Positions 10,078 to 20,827 of a stretch of DNA of 64,000 bases are shown piece by piece. The notes below the pieces were generated by a model, which was not told the origin of the DNA, searched no databases, and saw only the letters and a program-made list of their open reading frames with translations. The position numbers and the translations under genes are program-made. Source of the DNA: Symbiodinium natans (Eukaryota > Sar > Dinophyceae > Suessiales > Symbiodiniaceae); contig CAJNDS010002199.1 of assembly GCA_905221605.1 (NCBI GenBank), positions 197,001 through 261,000 on the forward strand, given 5' to 3'. How positions within the stretch are numbered: the stretch's first letter is position 1; every line of letters starts with the position of its first letter.

Positions 10078-11399
10078 CTAGGCTGGCCACGTGCAGCCGA
10101 TGGCACGCAGAATCGCGTGCTTGGGGTGGAGGATGATGTGCTGGCCACTGCGTGCCGAGCCCACGTCTTTGACTGCTGCCATCATTACCGCCACCCCACC
10201 TTCGGTTGTGTGGGTGGGCTTCTCAAGCTCGCCCTGATACACGAAAATGACTCCCTGTTGGCCTTTGGAGTGGGCTGCCGTTTTTTGAAAGGCCGCCTCA
10301 ATGGTGGCGGGGTCTGGCGCCTCCAGCGTCCCCCGTCCACTGAATCCGAAACTCGGATAGTCCTCCAGTTTGGAGTCGTTCGATCGCGTGGACGAAACCG
10401 GTGCCGTGGGCCATGACCAGGTCACGCCTGTGGTCATCGCACTTGGTGTAACTTGGGCCAGTGAAGGTCGAGATGATGATTCCTTCTGCCCCTGCCATGC
10501 GGGTGCGCATGGCGCGCAGCTTACCGTCCTCGCCCATAGGGGACCTCCCCCCGTCCATGAAGGCTCCAAGCACAGCTGCCAACCTGTGGAAGGCTTGACC
10601 GGGCATGGAGACGCCGACGAGAGTCTGCCGAGACTTCCCCGCGGGCCTGAATCCAAATCAGACTCCAGAAATCCTTGAGCTTGCCCATCTGAACCAGCTC
10701 CCTGGCTGACATGGGCCTATCCACCGACAGGTGGGCCCGCTCGATGCGTCTTTCCAGACTGATGCCGTATAGGCCAGATCCTCCCTTTCAGCATCTTTTT
10801 GGGCCTGACGGGACAGGTCCTCTTCCGTGGCCTCTTCTGCATATGGCAGGTCCACGGCGTCGGCCGACGACCGACCCGAATCCAACCTCTCCGCCTGCAA
10901 GATCAGGGGGGCCCCAGGCGTCACTGGCTGCCCTTCTCCTGGAGCTTTCTCGTCACGCTCCCATTTGTTCCAGCCCTTTGGCCACTTCTCTCTGTCTCCG
11001 CCCCCTTTCTTCTGCGGCCACCTGTTCTTTTGTTGCCAGTCACCAGGGCCAAACGTCGGACTGCCACGAGTCCTTGGTCGTCCACTGGCTCTGACCCTAG
11101 ATCCATAGGACATTGGCAGCGTCGCCGTAGTGTGCGGGGGAGCCCTGACTGCTGCCATGGCCTGTGCCGCAGCTTGGGCTTGCGCCGCCTGGGTCACCAA
11201 GGCGGTGTAATGATTGACATCCACCTGAATCATCCCTTGCGCCACAGAGGAGGAGGCTTGGGAGGGGCTTCCCTGAGCGACGCCTCCTCGGCTCGTCGCT
11301 GGAGCTGCTGCTCCTACGTCGCCTCCCACGTCTGCTTTCTTTCGGTTGACTGGGGGCTGGTACGTTGGGTCCGTACCCAAATGGCATCATAGGCCACAT
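10078..11399 (-). pseudogene. Degenerate coding region, unrecognised
   Basis: Several minus-strand frames each hold plausible protein pieces that succeed one another. An ATG at 11399 opens a Pro/Arg/Ser-rich start; the frame from 11380 continues through an Ala/Gln-rich helix and a basic W/K/R-rich stretch to 10658. Pieces in two other frames follow (around ARELVQMGKLKDFW, then GAEGIIISTFTGPSY, then GVIFVYQGELEKPTH). This looks like one gene broken by at least three frameshifts. The basic Trp/Lys-rich part resembles linkers of the Gag-like proteins elsewhere in the window, so a retroelement origin is possible. No domain is recognised. Confidence 0.4.
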
Positions 11400-12705
11400 G
11401 ATCCTTGAGTCCCTTTACCTTCGCCCTCTTGATGCGCTGCTCTCTTTTTAAGGGCCTTTGCCCAGAGATCCGACCCTTGTCGATCCTGTTGGTTCCCTGT
11501 GGAACGCTCGAGCCGAGGGAAAAATACGACTCACGACGTGCTGAAGTAAGGCAGAAATCAAGTACAACAAGAATCTACACTATCAAAGTCTGCTGTCAGT
11601 TCCTTTTCCTTCTCATTTGTCCATGGCTCGCTAGGTCTGTTTGGACCGGGGCCTCTGCCCTCTTGATGTGGTTTTCTCTCTGTGAGAGGCTTTCCCTAGA
11701 TGGTCGACCCTTGTCGACATCACGAACCTGCTGCAGAAAAACTCGAGCCAGGGGCCGAGCAGTCCACTGTTGCGCTCCTGTGCAGGCGACAAGATTCTGT
11801 TTTCAACGAATGTGTACTGTGCCCTTCTTTCATGAATGATAAGGACTGGACCTACGGTAAGCCCTCAGGTGCCCCCTGCGAACTGCCAACGATGGCCACT
11901 GAGGGGGCGGCGGCGCTTGAAAGTCCTGTAGGAATATTCCGGGACCATGCCACTGCATCGGCGTGGAGCTGGAAAGCCTCCTGCAGGCGCCTAATCAGGT
12001 CGAATTGCATAGACACCATCTGGTTCAAAGCGTACGTCGCTTGAAAGAGTTGATCAATTTCGCTCTGCAAGGACGGCTGAGGCGTGCAGTCCTGTCTTAT
12101 CTGTGCTGGGCCACTGGCGACCAGCACGGAGCGAGTCACAGTTTGAACCTGTTCCGATAAACGCCGAAAGCGTGCGTGGTGCTCCATGAGCTTGGTATCA
12201 ATTTCCCAGAGAGCTACACGATCATATTCACAGAAACTGAAAGGTCGATCAGCAAGGTGTCGGTAGCAGCTTGGTCCATGGGGGAGGATTCTGCGATGTG
12301 CTTTGCTACAGCAGCTCTAACAGCTGTCATTGGGTAACAAACACACTCTTCTGAGCCCAAAACTTCGTCGGGCAACCTGTCGGTGTCGAGTCCAGCTTGG
12401 CTCGCCGTAAGTCTGATGCAAACAAACCTGTGTCAGTACACAAAAACCTGCAAGGCATTGTTACAGTTGCAGTGAATCAGACAAACCCGATCAACACTCA
12501 CACCTGGTGTGCCAAAAGTGGTAAGAAGCTGGCACCATCCTCACATGGTGCACCTTTCACACGGTCTCGGGAAGGTCCTTCGGGACAACATCCATGTATA
12601 TTGGGCCAAAGCAAGACACTTGCTCGAATCACACTGAGGCACAAACTTCTCGAAGTACTCGCAGAACATGCAATTCGTGCTACTACAACAAGAGATGGCA
12701 TGTCC
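11400..12705. other. Stretch without a supported gene, with a weak diverged duplication
   Basis: Two segments (about 11427-11515 and 11670-11755) share a CTCTTGATG... CGACCCTTGTCGA ... CTCGAGCC outline and look like an old duplication. A 111-codon minus-strand frame at 11852-12187 has mixed helical composition but no recognisable domain. From about 12612 to 12690 the sequence resembles 33340-33420, on the other side of the Copia element. Confidence 0.4.
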
Positions 12706-12710
12706 ACGCA

Positions 12711-13243
12711 CGTTGAAACTCGTGGCACAGCTACGGGGCCTAAGGGACCTCAGGTCAAGACTACACTCAACCCTCACAGCACGAAGTGCGGACTCTTTTC
12801 ACTGCGCTGTTCACAGCTTCTCGAGCTCCGCTCGTCTTGAGCCAATGCGAGCACGGCTCTCCAGCTTCAAACACTGTCTGCCAGACATGGGAAAACACGG
12901 GTACTTCAGGTGAAAACACTCAGCCATGGAACTTCTACTCCTAAACACTGTGGGTAGGTTCCTAGCACCTCTTAGGTGCTCTGCTGAGCTCTGTGCAGAC
13001 CTAAACTGGCTTGAGTCACTTCTGGTCACCAAATACCAGGTCACAAACAGGAAACGAGTTCCGACAAACGAGTTTCGAGAAAACGAACAGAAAACGGTTC
13101 TTCCCACTCAAAACAAGGTCTCACCAAGCCAAAAGAAATCTGCACTGCCTGACATGTCCTCGTGCCTATGCTTCACACTCATAGCAGACAACTCAAGTGC
13201 ACATCACGTGTCAACTGGGAAACTAGGAGGGTCACATATATCA
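12711..13243 (-). repeat. Left (3') LTR of the Copia element, main part
   Basis: Matches 27184-27565 plus 33186-33312, apart from about 25 bp present only here (near 13140-13165). Its last three bases (ACT) lie at 18107-18109 beyond the retrocopy insertion. The outer flank is ACGCA. A cttgagccaa string at 12834-12843 is the reverse complement of the 3' end of the dinoflagellate spliced leader. Confidence 0.9.
13231..13243. repeat. 13-bp target site duplication of the retrocopies (left copy)
   Basis: gtcacatatatca occurs here, again at 15714-15726 between the two units, and at 18094-18106 after the second. In the right LTR the same string occurs once (33300-33312), giving the pre-insertion state. 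Confidence 0.85.
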
Positions 13244-14666
13244 CTCGAAAGCGGGCTGAGTCGCTAGCCAGGTTAGGCTCTTCGGAACCGGAGTTCCGGT
13301 AGGTATTAACTATGCACGGAAAAGGGACTCTCGAGGTGTCCTAGGCCTGCTTGACACGGCCGTACTATGTGCAGGGAGCACCGAGAGAAGAAAAAGGGCC
13401 TAACCAGTTTCGCGAGAAGCTCGGCGGCCTACGGCTACTCACTGGTTTGGCACTGTACAAAGCCCTAGGCAAAATGTTCTGCAGGTTGAACTGCCTGGTC
13501 TGTACTGCCGACCCTATCAGCCCTGCCAGTACAGGGGAGAAACTCACCCACTTCCGGCTCACTCAGAAAAGGCAGAAGGTCTGGAACCGATACATGGGCA
13601 ATGCCTGTACTAAACTGAACGCAAGTGGCTTGGCAAAGTCGCCAACCTCCGGCACAGGCCTAGGCTTTCTCGCCCTTACTAACCTAGGCCCCAGGAACTC
13701 ATGCCGCAGCAGCACTGAGCTCCTGTTAGCCCCGTATGCTGACCTGGCTTTCTCGCACTTACTCACCAGGGAGGGGAACCGGCTTTCTCGCTCTTACTAA
13801 CTGGTTCAACCTCAGCGGCTCCAAGGAGCCCACACCACTTGCACGCAGGGAGGGCTTGGTTGATTTGGGCAGCTCAGTTGGGCAGGCTTTCAGGCACCGA
13901 GCCACAGCCTTTAACCTCCACAATCTGGTGCCTCTGGCTGTCCGTCAGCCAAGCATTGGTCCCTAACAACAACGCCTGCCGCTAGGCTTCCTCCAAGATG
14001 GGCTTGCACCACCCGGAGAGAAACAACAGCACCCTGCAGGAATCTCAAAGGAAATCCTCGACAGGCCAAACACGGGTAACCCCAAACTGATGCAGGGAAA
14101 TGCCCTAAACCTCATACGGTCGGCGTACTAGGATCCTCGTCCGTTCCTGCCACACCTCAGCGCCCTCCCTCCCCTCATCAACCAGTGAGGATCTTCAGGG
14201 TGCGGTTCTAACGTTATCCTTTCGTGCGCTGTGTTTGCGAGAACCCCGTGTTGGGCCTGTGGAAGACCCACAAGCACCTGAGCCCGAAAACCCGGTCCAG
14301 CGGTCTGCTGCACAGACCGAGCAAAGGGGCCGAACCGGTGTCAGGCTGAACAAAAGCCGCATCGAGGCGGCCTGTCCTGCAGGGTGTCCATCGGAACAAC
14401 TGCGAAAATATTCCGACGGATGGATCTGGGTACGTGCCGGGACTGAGCACTTCTGCTTGCATTCTTACAACCTGCATCCTTATGCGATCATTAAATGATC
14501 CAATTCTACGCAAGATTCTCCGTGGTGCCCTATGGCACTCTCAGTTTGGGAACGGACTCACAGGACCGTCGCTGATTGGAAAAGGGATTCCGGAGGGTGA
14601 GCATCTCACCCTTGATTCTGGCAGGGCATAGCTCCTGCAATTTGGGTGGGTTGGGGCCGGATTAGG

Positions 14667-15584
14667 TCAGACCTCCCAGGGGACGTCTTCCAAGTCTTCA
14701 AAGCCACACACTAGCCAATCACTGTTGCCTGCTTCTTCTGGGGAGTCTAGATCCTGAGAACACCCTTCCTCAAGGAAGGTCCAGCCATGTGCGCTGGCTG
14801 CAGAAGACAGCGGCGCCAGCAAAGGTTCTACGGGCTCCGTACCTTGGTGACCTAAATGACGCAAGTCAGCAAGGGAAGCGTAGTCCAGAAACACCGGTCT
14901 CCTGACTGCTTGGTCGAAACTCGGCCAGCTCCACGTGCACGCTAGGAAGCTTTCTAGACAAAGGGCACAGTAGAGCTCGATGCGTCTTCCATCCTCTCCA
15001 TGCAAGATCGCTGGTTGCCTTTTCCCAGGACCGGGCAAGAAGTTGAGGTTATGGGTTGGAATGTAACCACAGCCAGTGCAATTAAAGTTCAAAAGGCGAA
15101 GCCACTGCACGGGCGGGTCGCCTCCCGTTCCCCCGTGGAGCTCTGCTGGGTCTTCCATGCATCTCCATTGCCCACAGGGTCCGGCTCGGACTGTTTTGCC
15201 GGATTTGCTGGTGCGAACAAAATACACTCTGCTGTCCTCGGAGAGGAGCAGCCACTCTTTCCGGCCCTTGTGATGCCAGCGAAAGCAGAGTGCTTGGTGG
15301 AAAGTCCTGCGTTGGCTGGGACCACAATTGGCTCTATGGGCCCAAGTTCGCTCTGGATTTGCCAGGCTGCTCGAGCATCTTACCTGGTCTTCCAAGGCTG
15401 GAGAAACTCCACAGCCGACTGTAAGAGGACTCGCATAAGGGAAGAGTTCCCCAAGCCGGGCTGCTTCGCCCTCCAGTCGGGCCGTGCCTACTTTCTGGCT
15501 CTCTGCATCGCAAGTTGGGTGAGATGACTCCAACCCATCACTTGCTGGCAGTGAGGATCTCGACTGCACAGGTGCTCTGGACAT
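14667..15584 (-). CDS. Unrecognised 305-codon Cys-containing protein (retrocopy 1)
   Basis: Starts at ATG 15584 (MSRAPVQSRSS) and is intact to the stop at 14667. It has Cys pairs CGQWRC, NCTGCG and YCALC, which could form a zinc-binding site, in a region rich in Trp and aromatic residues. No signal peptide or membrane segment is evident. I recognise no family. The relict spliced leader lies about 120 bp upstream, suggesting this is a processed copy of an expressed nuclear gene. The tandem second copy is frameshifted. Confidence 0.6.
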   Translation of the reverse strand: MSRAPVQSRSSLPASDGLESSHPTCDAESQKVGTARLEGEAARLGELFPYASPLTVGCGVSPALEDQVRCSSSLANPERTWAHRANCGPSQRRTFHQALCFRWHHKGRKEWLLLSEDSRVYFVRTSKSGKTVRAGPCGQWRCMEDPAELHGGTGGDPPVQWLRLLNFNCTGCGYIPTHNLNFLPGPGKRQPAILHGEDGRRIELYCALCLESFLACTWSWPSFDQAVRRPVFLDYASLADLRHLGHQGTEPVEPLLAPLSSAASAHGWTFLEEGCSQDLDSPEEAGNSDWLVCGFEDLEDVPWEV

Positions 15585-15703
15585 GGCTCAAATGAAGGCT
15601 GTGAAAAAGCAGGCCTGGTACCCAAAACAGTTAGGGGACTCGAGGCTGGTTCACACAGCTACCGCTCTGCTACCTGTGCACCCCACCGGGGTTGAGCCGA
15701 GAC

Positions 15704-15713
15704 CTTGAGCCAA
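15704..15713 (-). other. Relict dinoflagellate spliced-leader fragment
   Basis: Minus strand TTGGCTCAAG equals the last 10 of the 22 bases of the dinoflagellate spliced leader. It sits exactly between the 13-bp target duplication and the transcribed unit, where a 5'-truncated trans-spliced cDNA should end. Confidence 0.7.
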
Positions 15714-15726
15714 GTCACATATATCA

Positions 15727-18093
15727 CTCGAAAGCGGGCTGAGTCGCTAGCCAGGTTAGGCTCTTCGGAACCGGAGTTCCGGTAGGTATAAACTATGCAC
15801 GGAAAAGGGACTCTCGAGGTGTCCTTGGCCTGCTTGACACGGCCGTACTATGTGCAGGGAACACCGAGAGAAGAAAAAGGGCCTAACCAGATCCGGCGGC
15901 CTACGGCTACTCACTGGTTTGGCACTGTACAAAGCCCTAGGCAAAATGTTCTGCAGGTCGAACTGCCTGGTCTGTACTGCCTACCCTATCAGCCCTGCCA
16001 GTACAGGGGAGAAACTCACCCACTTCCGGCTCACGCAGAAAAGGCAGAAGGTCTGGAACCGATACATGGGCAATGCCTGTACTAAACTGAACGCAAGTGG
16101 CTTGGCAAAGTCGCCAACCTCCGGCACAGGCCTAGGCTTTCTCGCCCTTACTAACCTAGGCCCCAGGAACTCATGCCGCAGCAGCACTGAGCTCCTGTTA
16201 GCCCCGTTTGCTGACCTGGCTTTCTCGCACTTACTCACCAGGGAGGGGAACCAGCTTTCTCGCTCTTACTAACTGGTTAACCTCAGCGGCTCCAAGGAGC
16301 CCATACCACTTGCACGCAGACGCCTGCCGCGAGGCTTCCTCCAAGATGGGCTTGCACCACCCGGAGAGAAACAACAGCACCCTGCAGGAAACTCAAAGGA
16401 AATCCTCGACAGGCCAAACACGGGTAACCCCAAACTGGGTGAGTGGCGGCCAGCCCTAAAACCTCAATCGGGTGGGAGACCCGCTTGTTCTCAGCTACCG
16501 GAACCTCGTCCGGCGTCTCCCTGTCCATTCCAGTCCCCTCAGCGCCCGTCTTCAGGGTGCGGTTCTAGCGTTATCCTTTCGTGCGCTGTGTTTGCGAGAA
16601 CCCCGTGTTGGGCCTGTGGAAGACCCACAAGCACCTGAGCCCGAAAACCCGGTCCAGCGGTCTGCTGCACAGACCGAGCAAAGGGGCCGAACCGGTGTCA
16701 GGCTGAACAAAAGCCGCATCGAGGCGACCTGTCCTGCAGGGTGTCCATCGGAACAACTGCGAAAATATTCCGACGGATGGATCTGAGTACGTGCCGGGAC
16801 TGAGCACTTCTGTTTGCATTCTTACAACCTGCAACCTTATGCGATCATTAAATGATCCAATTCTATGCAAGATTCTCCGTGGTGCCCTATGGCACTCTCA
16901 GTTTGGGAACGGACTCACAGGACCGTCGCTGATTGGACGGGGAGAAGCTTCACCCGTGACAAAGGGATTCCGGAGGGTGAGCATCTCACCCTTGATTCTG
17001 GCAGGGCATAGCTCCTGCAATTTGGGTGGGTTGGGGCCGGATTAGGTCAGACCTCCCAGGGGACGTCTTCCAAGTCTTCAAAGCCACACACTAGCCAATC
17101 ACTGTTGCCTGCTTCTTCTGGGGAGTCTAGATCCTGAGAACACCCTTCCTCAAGGAAGGTCCAGCCATGTGCGCTGGCTGCAGAAGACAGCGCCGCCAGC
17201 AAAGGTTCTACGGGCTCCGTACCTTGGTGACCTAACTGACGCAAGTCAGCAAGGGAAGCGTAGTCCAGAAACACCGGTCTCCTTAACTGCTTGGTCGAAA
17301 CTCGGCCAGCTCCACGTGCACGCTAGGAAGCTTTCTAGACAAAGGGCACAGTAGAGCTCGATGCGTCTTCCATCCTCTCCATGCAAGATCGCTGGTTGCC
17401 TTTTCCCAGGACCGGGCAAGAAGTTGAGGTTATGGGTTGGAATGTTACCACAGCCAGTGCAATTGAAGTTCAAAAGGCGAAGCCACTGCACGGGCGGGTC
17501 GCCTCCCGTTCCCCCGTGGAGCTCTGCTGGGTCTTCCATGCATCTCCATTGCCCACAGGGTCCGGCTTGGACTGTTTTGCCGGATTTGCTGGTGCGAACA
17601 AAATACACGCTGCTGTCCTCGGAGAGGAGCAGCCACTCTTTCCGGCCCTTGTGATGCCAGCGAAAACAGAGTGCTTGGTGGAAAGTCCTGCTTTGGCTGG
17701 GACCACAATTGGCTCTATGGGCCCAAGTTCGCTCTGGATTTGCCAGGCTGCTCGAGCATCTTACCTGGTCTTCCAAGGCTGGAGAAACTCCACAGCCGGC
17801 TGTAAGAGGACTCGCATAAGGGAAGAGTTCCCCAAGCCGGGCTGCTTCGCCCTCCAGTCGGGCCGTGCCTTCCTTCTGGCTCTCTGCATCGCAAGTTGGG
17901 TGAGAAGACTCCAACCCGTCACTTGTTGGCAGTGAGGGTCTCGACTGCACAGGTGCTCTGGACATGGCTCAAATGAAGGCTGTGAAAAAGCAGGCCTGGT
18001 ACCCAAAACAGTTAGGGGACTCGAGGCTGGTTCACACAGCTACCGCTCTGCTACCTGTGCACCCCACCGGGGTTGAGCCGAGACCTTGAGCCA
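15727..18093 (-). mobile_element. Retrocopy unit 2 (tandem copy)
   Basis: A tandem copy of unit 1, sharing its whole layout. It lacks some segments of unit 1 (for example around 13405-13420 and 13856-13970) and differs by scattered substitutions. It ends at TGGCTCAAG (18085-18093), one base shorter than in unit 1, followed by the third copy of the 13-bp duplication. The duplication-unit-duplication-unit-duplication layout suggests unequal exchange between the short duplications, or insertion twice at one site. Confidence 0.75.
17047..17965 (-). pseudogene. Frameshifted second copy of the 305-codon gene
   Basis: The frame from 17965 follows copy 1 closely to about residue 225, then diverges after the FDQAV block because of one extra base near 17284. 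The remainder continues in another frame to 17047, with the same ending (EDLEDVPWEV). Only this lesion is needed to explain the break; substitutions elsewhere are conservative. Confidence 0.75.
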
Positions 18094-18109
18094 GTCACAT
18101 ATATCAACT
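18094..18109 (-). repeat. Resumed inner end of the left LTR (TSD copy plus ACT)
   Basis: gtcacatatatca followed by ACT, then cccccTC. It restores the LTR end CAACT seen at 33311-33315 and places the PPT directly against the LTR. Confidence 0.85.
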
Positions 18110-18116
18110 CCCCCTC
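18110..18116 (-). promoter_or_regulatory. Polypurine tract of the Copia element
   Basis: The minus strand reads GAGGGGG directly upstream of the LTR start AGTTG. This is the expected position for plus-strand priming during LTR-element reverse transcription. Confidence 0.75.
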
Positions 18117-18319
18117 ATGACCAAGAGTTTCACTGTTGGTCACGTCAACTAAGCTCCACGCAAAGCCAACTAAGCTTCTCGCCGGGGCGCGCATGCCGGC
18201 GCATTCCTCAGTCCTAGACCGCTGCACTGCTTCAGACCGCTGGAGGTCGACTAACTCTCGCAAAGTAACCTGGCTGGGCGGGTGGGCGGGCAAGCCAGGG
18301 GCGGGCGGGCGGGTGCGAA

Positions 18320-20827
18320 TTACCGCAGTCGCAAGCTTTCCAGGGCGACGTCCGCGAAAGCTGGCGGATAGTGCTGCGTTTCTTTGAGATCAAAGTTTCG
18401 TGAATGATCTCCCTTGCAGGAACATGCAAACGTTTCGGACATTGTTCGCACAAATTGTTCATCGTTCGACATCAGTTTCCAAATCTTCCGGATAGGCAAT
18501 CCATCTCTGCCTACCAAGCCTGAAACACAGCCGTGCACTTCGCCAGTGTAATGGGGTCGTTGCTTTGCAAACGAACGGGTGCTTGCCCATCCCCAGTAGG
18601 CACACCTCTGCGGCCATTCTATGACCCATACCCCCACTTGCGGGTGGTTCACCATCACTAAGAAGCTCCGCCAGAGCTTGCGATGCACCGTGAATAAAGC
18701 TTGTAGATGGTCCTGATAGCCCGGCCGATCTTCGTGTCGCCGTTGGTACGGGCTACCTCCGGTACAAGGAGTGCTGCTCCAGAAAACAACCTTCATCCCC
18801 CATTCTCTCGCAACATTCATTGCAGACATGACCCGCTCCACGGTGTCATTTGAGGTTCCGTCAACCCCTTGAGTAATCGGCAGGACAAATACTTGGTGCA
18901 CACTTCCTTGCAGGTACAGATTCGAACGTGAACTCGTGCAAAACTCGATCAGCAAAGTTGAATATTCAGTCTCGAGTTCGCATAGCCGACAGAAAGCTTC
19001 ATATTCGAGGTTGTCCGGCCCGAGTATCGAATCTAGCACTCCAGACAGCAACAAGCAAGACCTGACTGCCGGGACCTCTCGGAAATCGATGCTGGTCACA
19101 TCTTCTAGTCCGAGGGTTGCTGTATGCTTTGCTGTTTGGAGGCGATTTAAATTCTTTGTGAGAAGATCGCTCACATTCTCGGTTCCGGCCACTCCCTCTA
19201 CTGCCAACTCGCCGCTATGGACACGGTCTTGGATAAAGCACAACCTCAAGTCTATATGCCGCATGCGCCTGAGTAACCCCTCCATGCTGGCAATTTGCCT
19301 AGCTGAGGCAGAGTCAGTGTACACGCGGTGGGGTTTCTGGAGGGTGCCCCAGATATGCGCCGTCAATTTCGCAAGTCCTGCCACCTCTTTCGCTGCCTCG
19401 GCGATGGCAAACAACTCTGCCTCTGCTGAGCTGAGTGCCACGACGCTCTGCAGGCGGCTGTACCCCTTTATGCAGTACCACAGACCGTCCACTGCGATGT
19501 AGATCACTCCGCCACTGGTGCTCTTCCGGGCTACGCTCATCTCGCTGCCCCAATTGCTGTCGCAATAGGCTACCAGGCTGGCATTCTCCCCCTCATTGGT
19601 CTTGCCATCTCCGAGCGGGAAGATTTGATCTAACAGCGGAAACGCTGCTAACCATCGCAGGAACTTGCGAAGTGCATCTTCATGCACTTGCCGTGGCATG
19701 CTTTGTCCGCGTGACAACATGGAGTGAAAATACGTTATATCTGAGCGAGTTTGACAGAGCCAGCCTATCTTCCCTAGGCAACTTCGGAACCGTGAGGCGG
19801 CCTCACTCGACAGCTCCTTCGAAGGCTCTTCAACACTCTCCTCATCGTACATACTCCTGATGTCGGGTGTCGTCAAGGATGCTTTCGCGGTGGATATGTC
19901 CCATCCGAAAGATGTAAAGACCGACTTCACATACTCAGGCTTCACCCCAAGCATGATTTGTCGTCCATCCCAACGGATTAAACGGCCGAGGAATTCCATT
20001 TGCCCATCTTCGATCAGCCTCCCTGTCACTTTGACTTTCAAGACTGAACTCAGGGCTTCGTGGACGTACTCGAACCCTTTTTCGGTAGAGGACACAATGA
20101 GCAAATCATCCACGTACGCTAACATGATGATATACTCCCATCCGGATTCAAGGTTGACCCATCCGCTGAAAAGCGTCGGTTCAAGCGGACTCGCTTGTAA
20201 GCCTAGTGCAGATACGATCCTGTTCAGGTGTCGCTGCCAGCTAAGGCTGGCGGAACGCAAACCGTAGAGCGCTTTCTCTAGTATCAAGTACGCGGTTTCG
20301 CCGCTCTCGAGCGCGAATGTGCTTGGCAACTCGATAATGGTGGGTTCCACTACCTGCGCAAAGAGAAACGCGGTGGATATGTCGAGGCCGTAAGCCCGCA
20401 TCTTTCCCTTCGCCGCCCGTGCAAGGACGATCTTGAGGGCTTCCACCGACGCAGTATTCGAACTCAACCCCAAATCGAGTGCGGATGGTCGGCCATGAGC
20501 AAAATCCTCAGCGACTATCCTTGCTCGGACTAGTCCTGGGGCCTTCTGAGTGAGGACCCATCGGGACTTGACCGTCCGACAGTTTGGGTTGGCTTTGCGG
20601 TACTCATCTATCTCGCTCTTTGATCTTGCATAACCAACTTTCAGACTATCGAGCGCATTCACCTCTTTCTTGATTCCCTGCCATGTCTCTTCAGGGTCCA
20701 GCTGGAAACCTTCCAGGTCGTCGTAGCTGGCTCGAGGTCGATTCACCCACAGAGTCCTGTCTTGGATTCTCATGTACGCCCCTGCGGACTCATCTTCCTT
20801 TTTTCTCTTTAACTGAAGAACATACAC
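18320..20827 (-). CDS. Copia RT-RNase H with a C-terminal methyltransferase-like extension
   Basis: The 835-codon frame starts by overlapping the end of the Gag-integrase ORF by 38 bp, in another frame. RT has KSRWVLTQK, the GLDISTAFL motif A and AYVDDLLI, the Copia-type YVDD. RNase H follows with AYCDSNWG, STSGG, SSAEAELFA and VYTDSASA. After RNase H there are about 270 more residues, far beyond the usual Copia end. These read like the methyltransferase-like domain of the other elements: LIEFCTSS at the motif I position (glycines degraded), SSTPCTGGSPY at motif IV with the Cys kept, VIEWPQRCAYW at the motif VI position, then HGCVSGL...K and a C...H...YP ending. The polymerase and RNase H residues look intact; activity of the extension is uncertain. 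Confidence 0.85.
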   Translation of the reverse strand: MYVLQLKRKKEDESAGAYMRIQDRTLWVNRPRASYDDLEGFQLDPEETWQGIKKEVNALDSLKVGYARSKSEIDEYRKANPNCRTVKSRWVLTQKAPGLVRARIVAEDFAHGRPSALDLGLSSNTASVEALKIVLARAAKGKMRAYGLDISTAFLFAQVVEPTIIELPSTFALESGETAYLILEKALYGLRSASLSWQRHLNRIVSALGLQASPLEPTLFSGWVNLESGWEYIIMLAYVDDLLIVSSTEKGFEYVHEALSSVLKVKVTGRLIEDGQMEFLGRLIRWDGRQIMLGVKPEYVKSVFTSFGWDISTAKASLTTPDIRSMYDEESVEEPSKELSSEAASRFRSCLGKIGWLCQTRSDITYFHSMLSRGQSMPRQVHEDALRKFLRWLAAFPLLDQIFPLGDGKTNEGENASLVAYCDSNWGSEMSVARKSTSGGVIYIAVDGLWYCIKGYSRLQSVVALSSAEAELFAIAEAAKEVAGLAKLTAHIWGTLQKPHRVYTDSASARQIASMEGLLRRMRHIDLRLCFIQDRVHSGELAVEGVAGTENVSDLLTKNLNRLQTAKHTATLGLEDVTSIDFREVPAVRSCLLLSGVLDSILGPDNLEYEAFCRLCELETEYSTLLIEFCTSSRSNLYLQGSVHQVFVLPITQGVDGTSNDTVERVMSAMNVAREWGMKVVFWSSTPCTGGSPYQRRHEDRPGYQDHLQALFTVHRKLWRSFLVMVNHPQVGVWVIEWPQRCAYWGWASTRSFAKQRPHYTGEVHGCVSGLVGRDGLPIRKIWKLMSNDEQFVRTMSETFACSCKGDHSRNFDLKETQHYPPAFADVALESLRLR

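Larger units (their letters stand above)
13244..15713 (-). mobile_element. Retrocopy unit 1 (processed cDNA with relict spliced leader)
   Basis: A ~2.47-kb unit inserted at the end of the Copia LTR with a 13-bp duplication. On the minus strand it begins with TTGGCTCAAG (15704-15713), the last 10 bases of the dinoflagellate spliced leader, then a leader, the 305-codon ORF (15584-14667) and about 1.4 kb of 3' sequence. This is the published signature of dinoflagellate mRNAs recycled into the genome. No poly(A) tract is visible at the 3' end. A weaker second leader-like string (TCGGCTCAAC) follows three bases later and may be an older relict. Confidence 0.75.

Noticed and set aside
13244-15713. 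5S rRNA or snRNA gene within the retrocopy unit
   Set aside because: A GTGGGAGACCCGC string near 16460 faintly resembles part of 5S rRNA, but no conserved internal promoter or full-length match is present.
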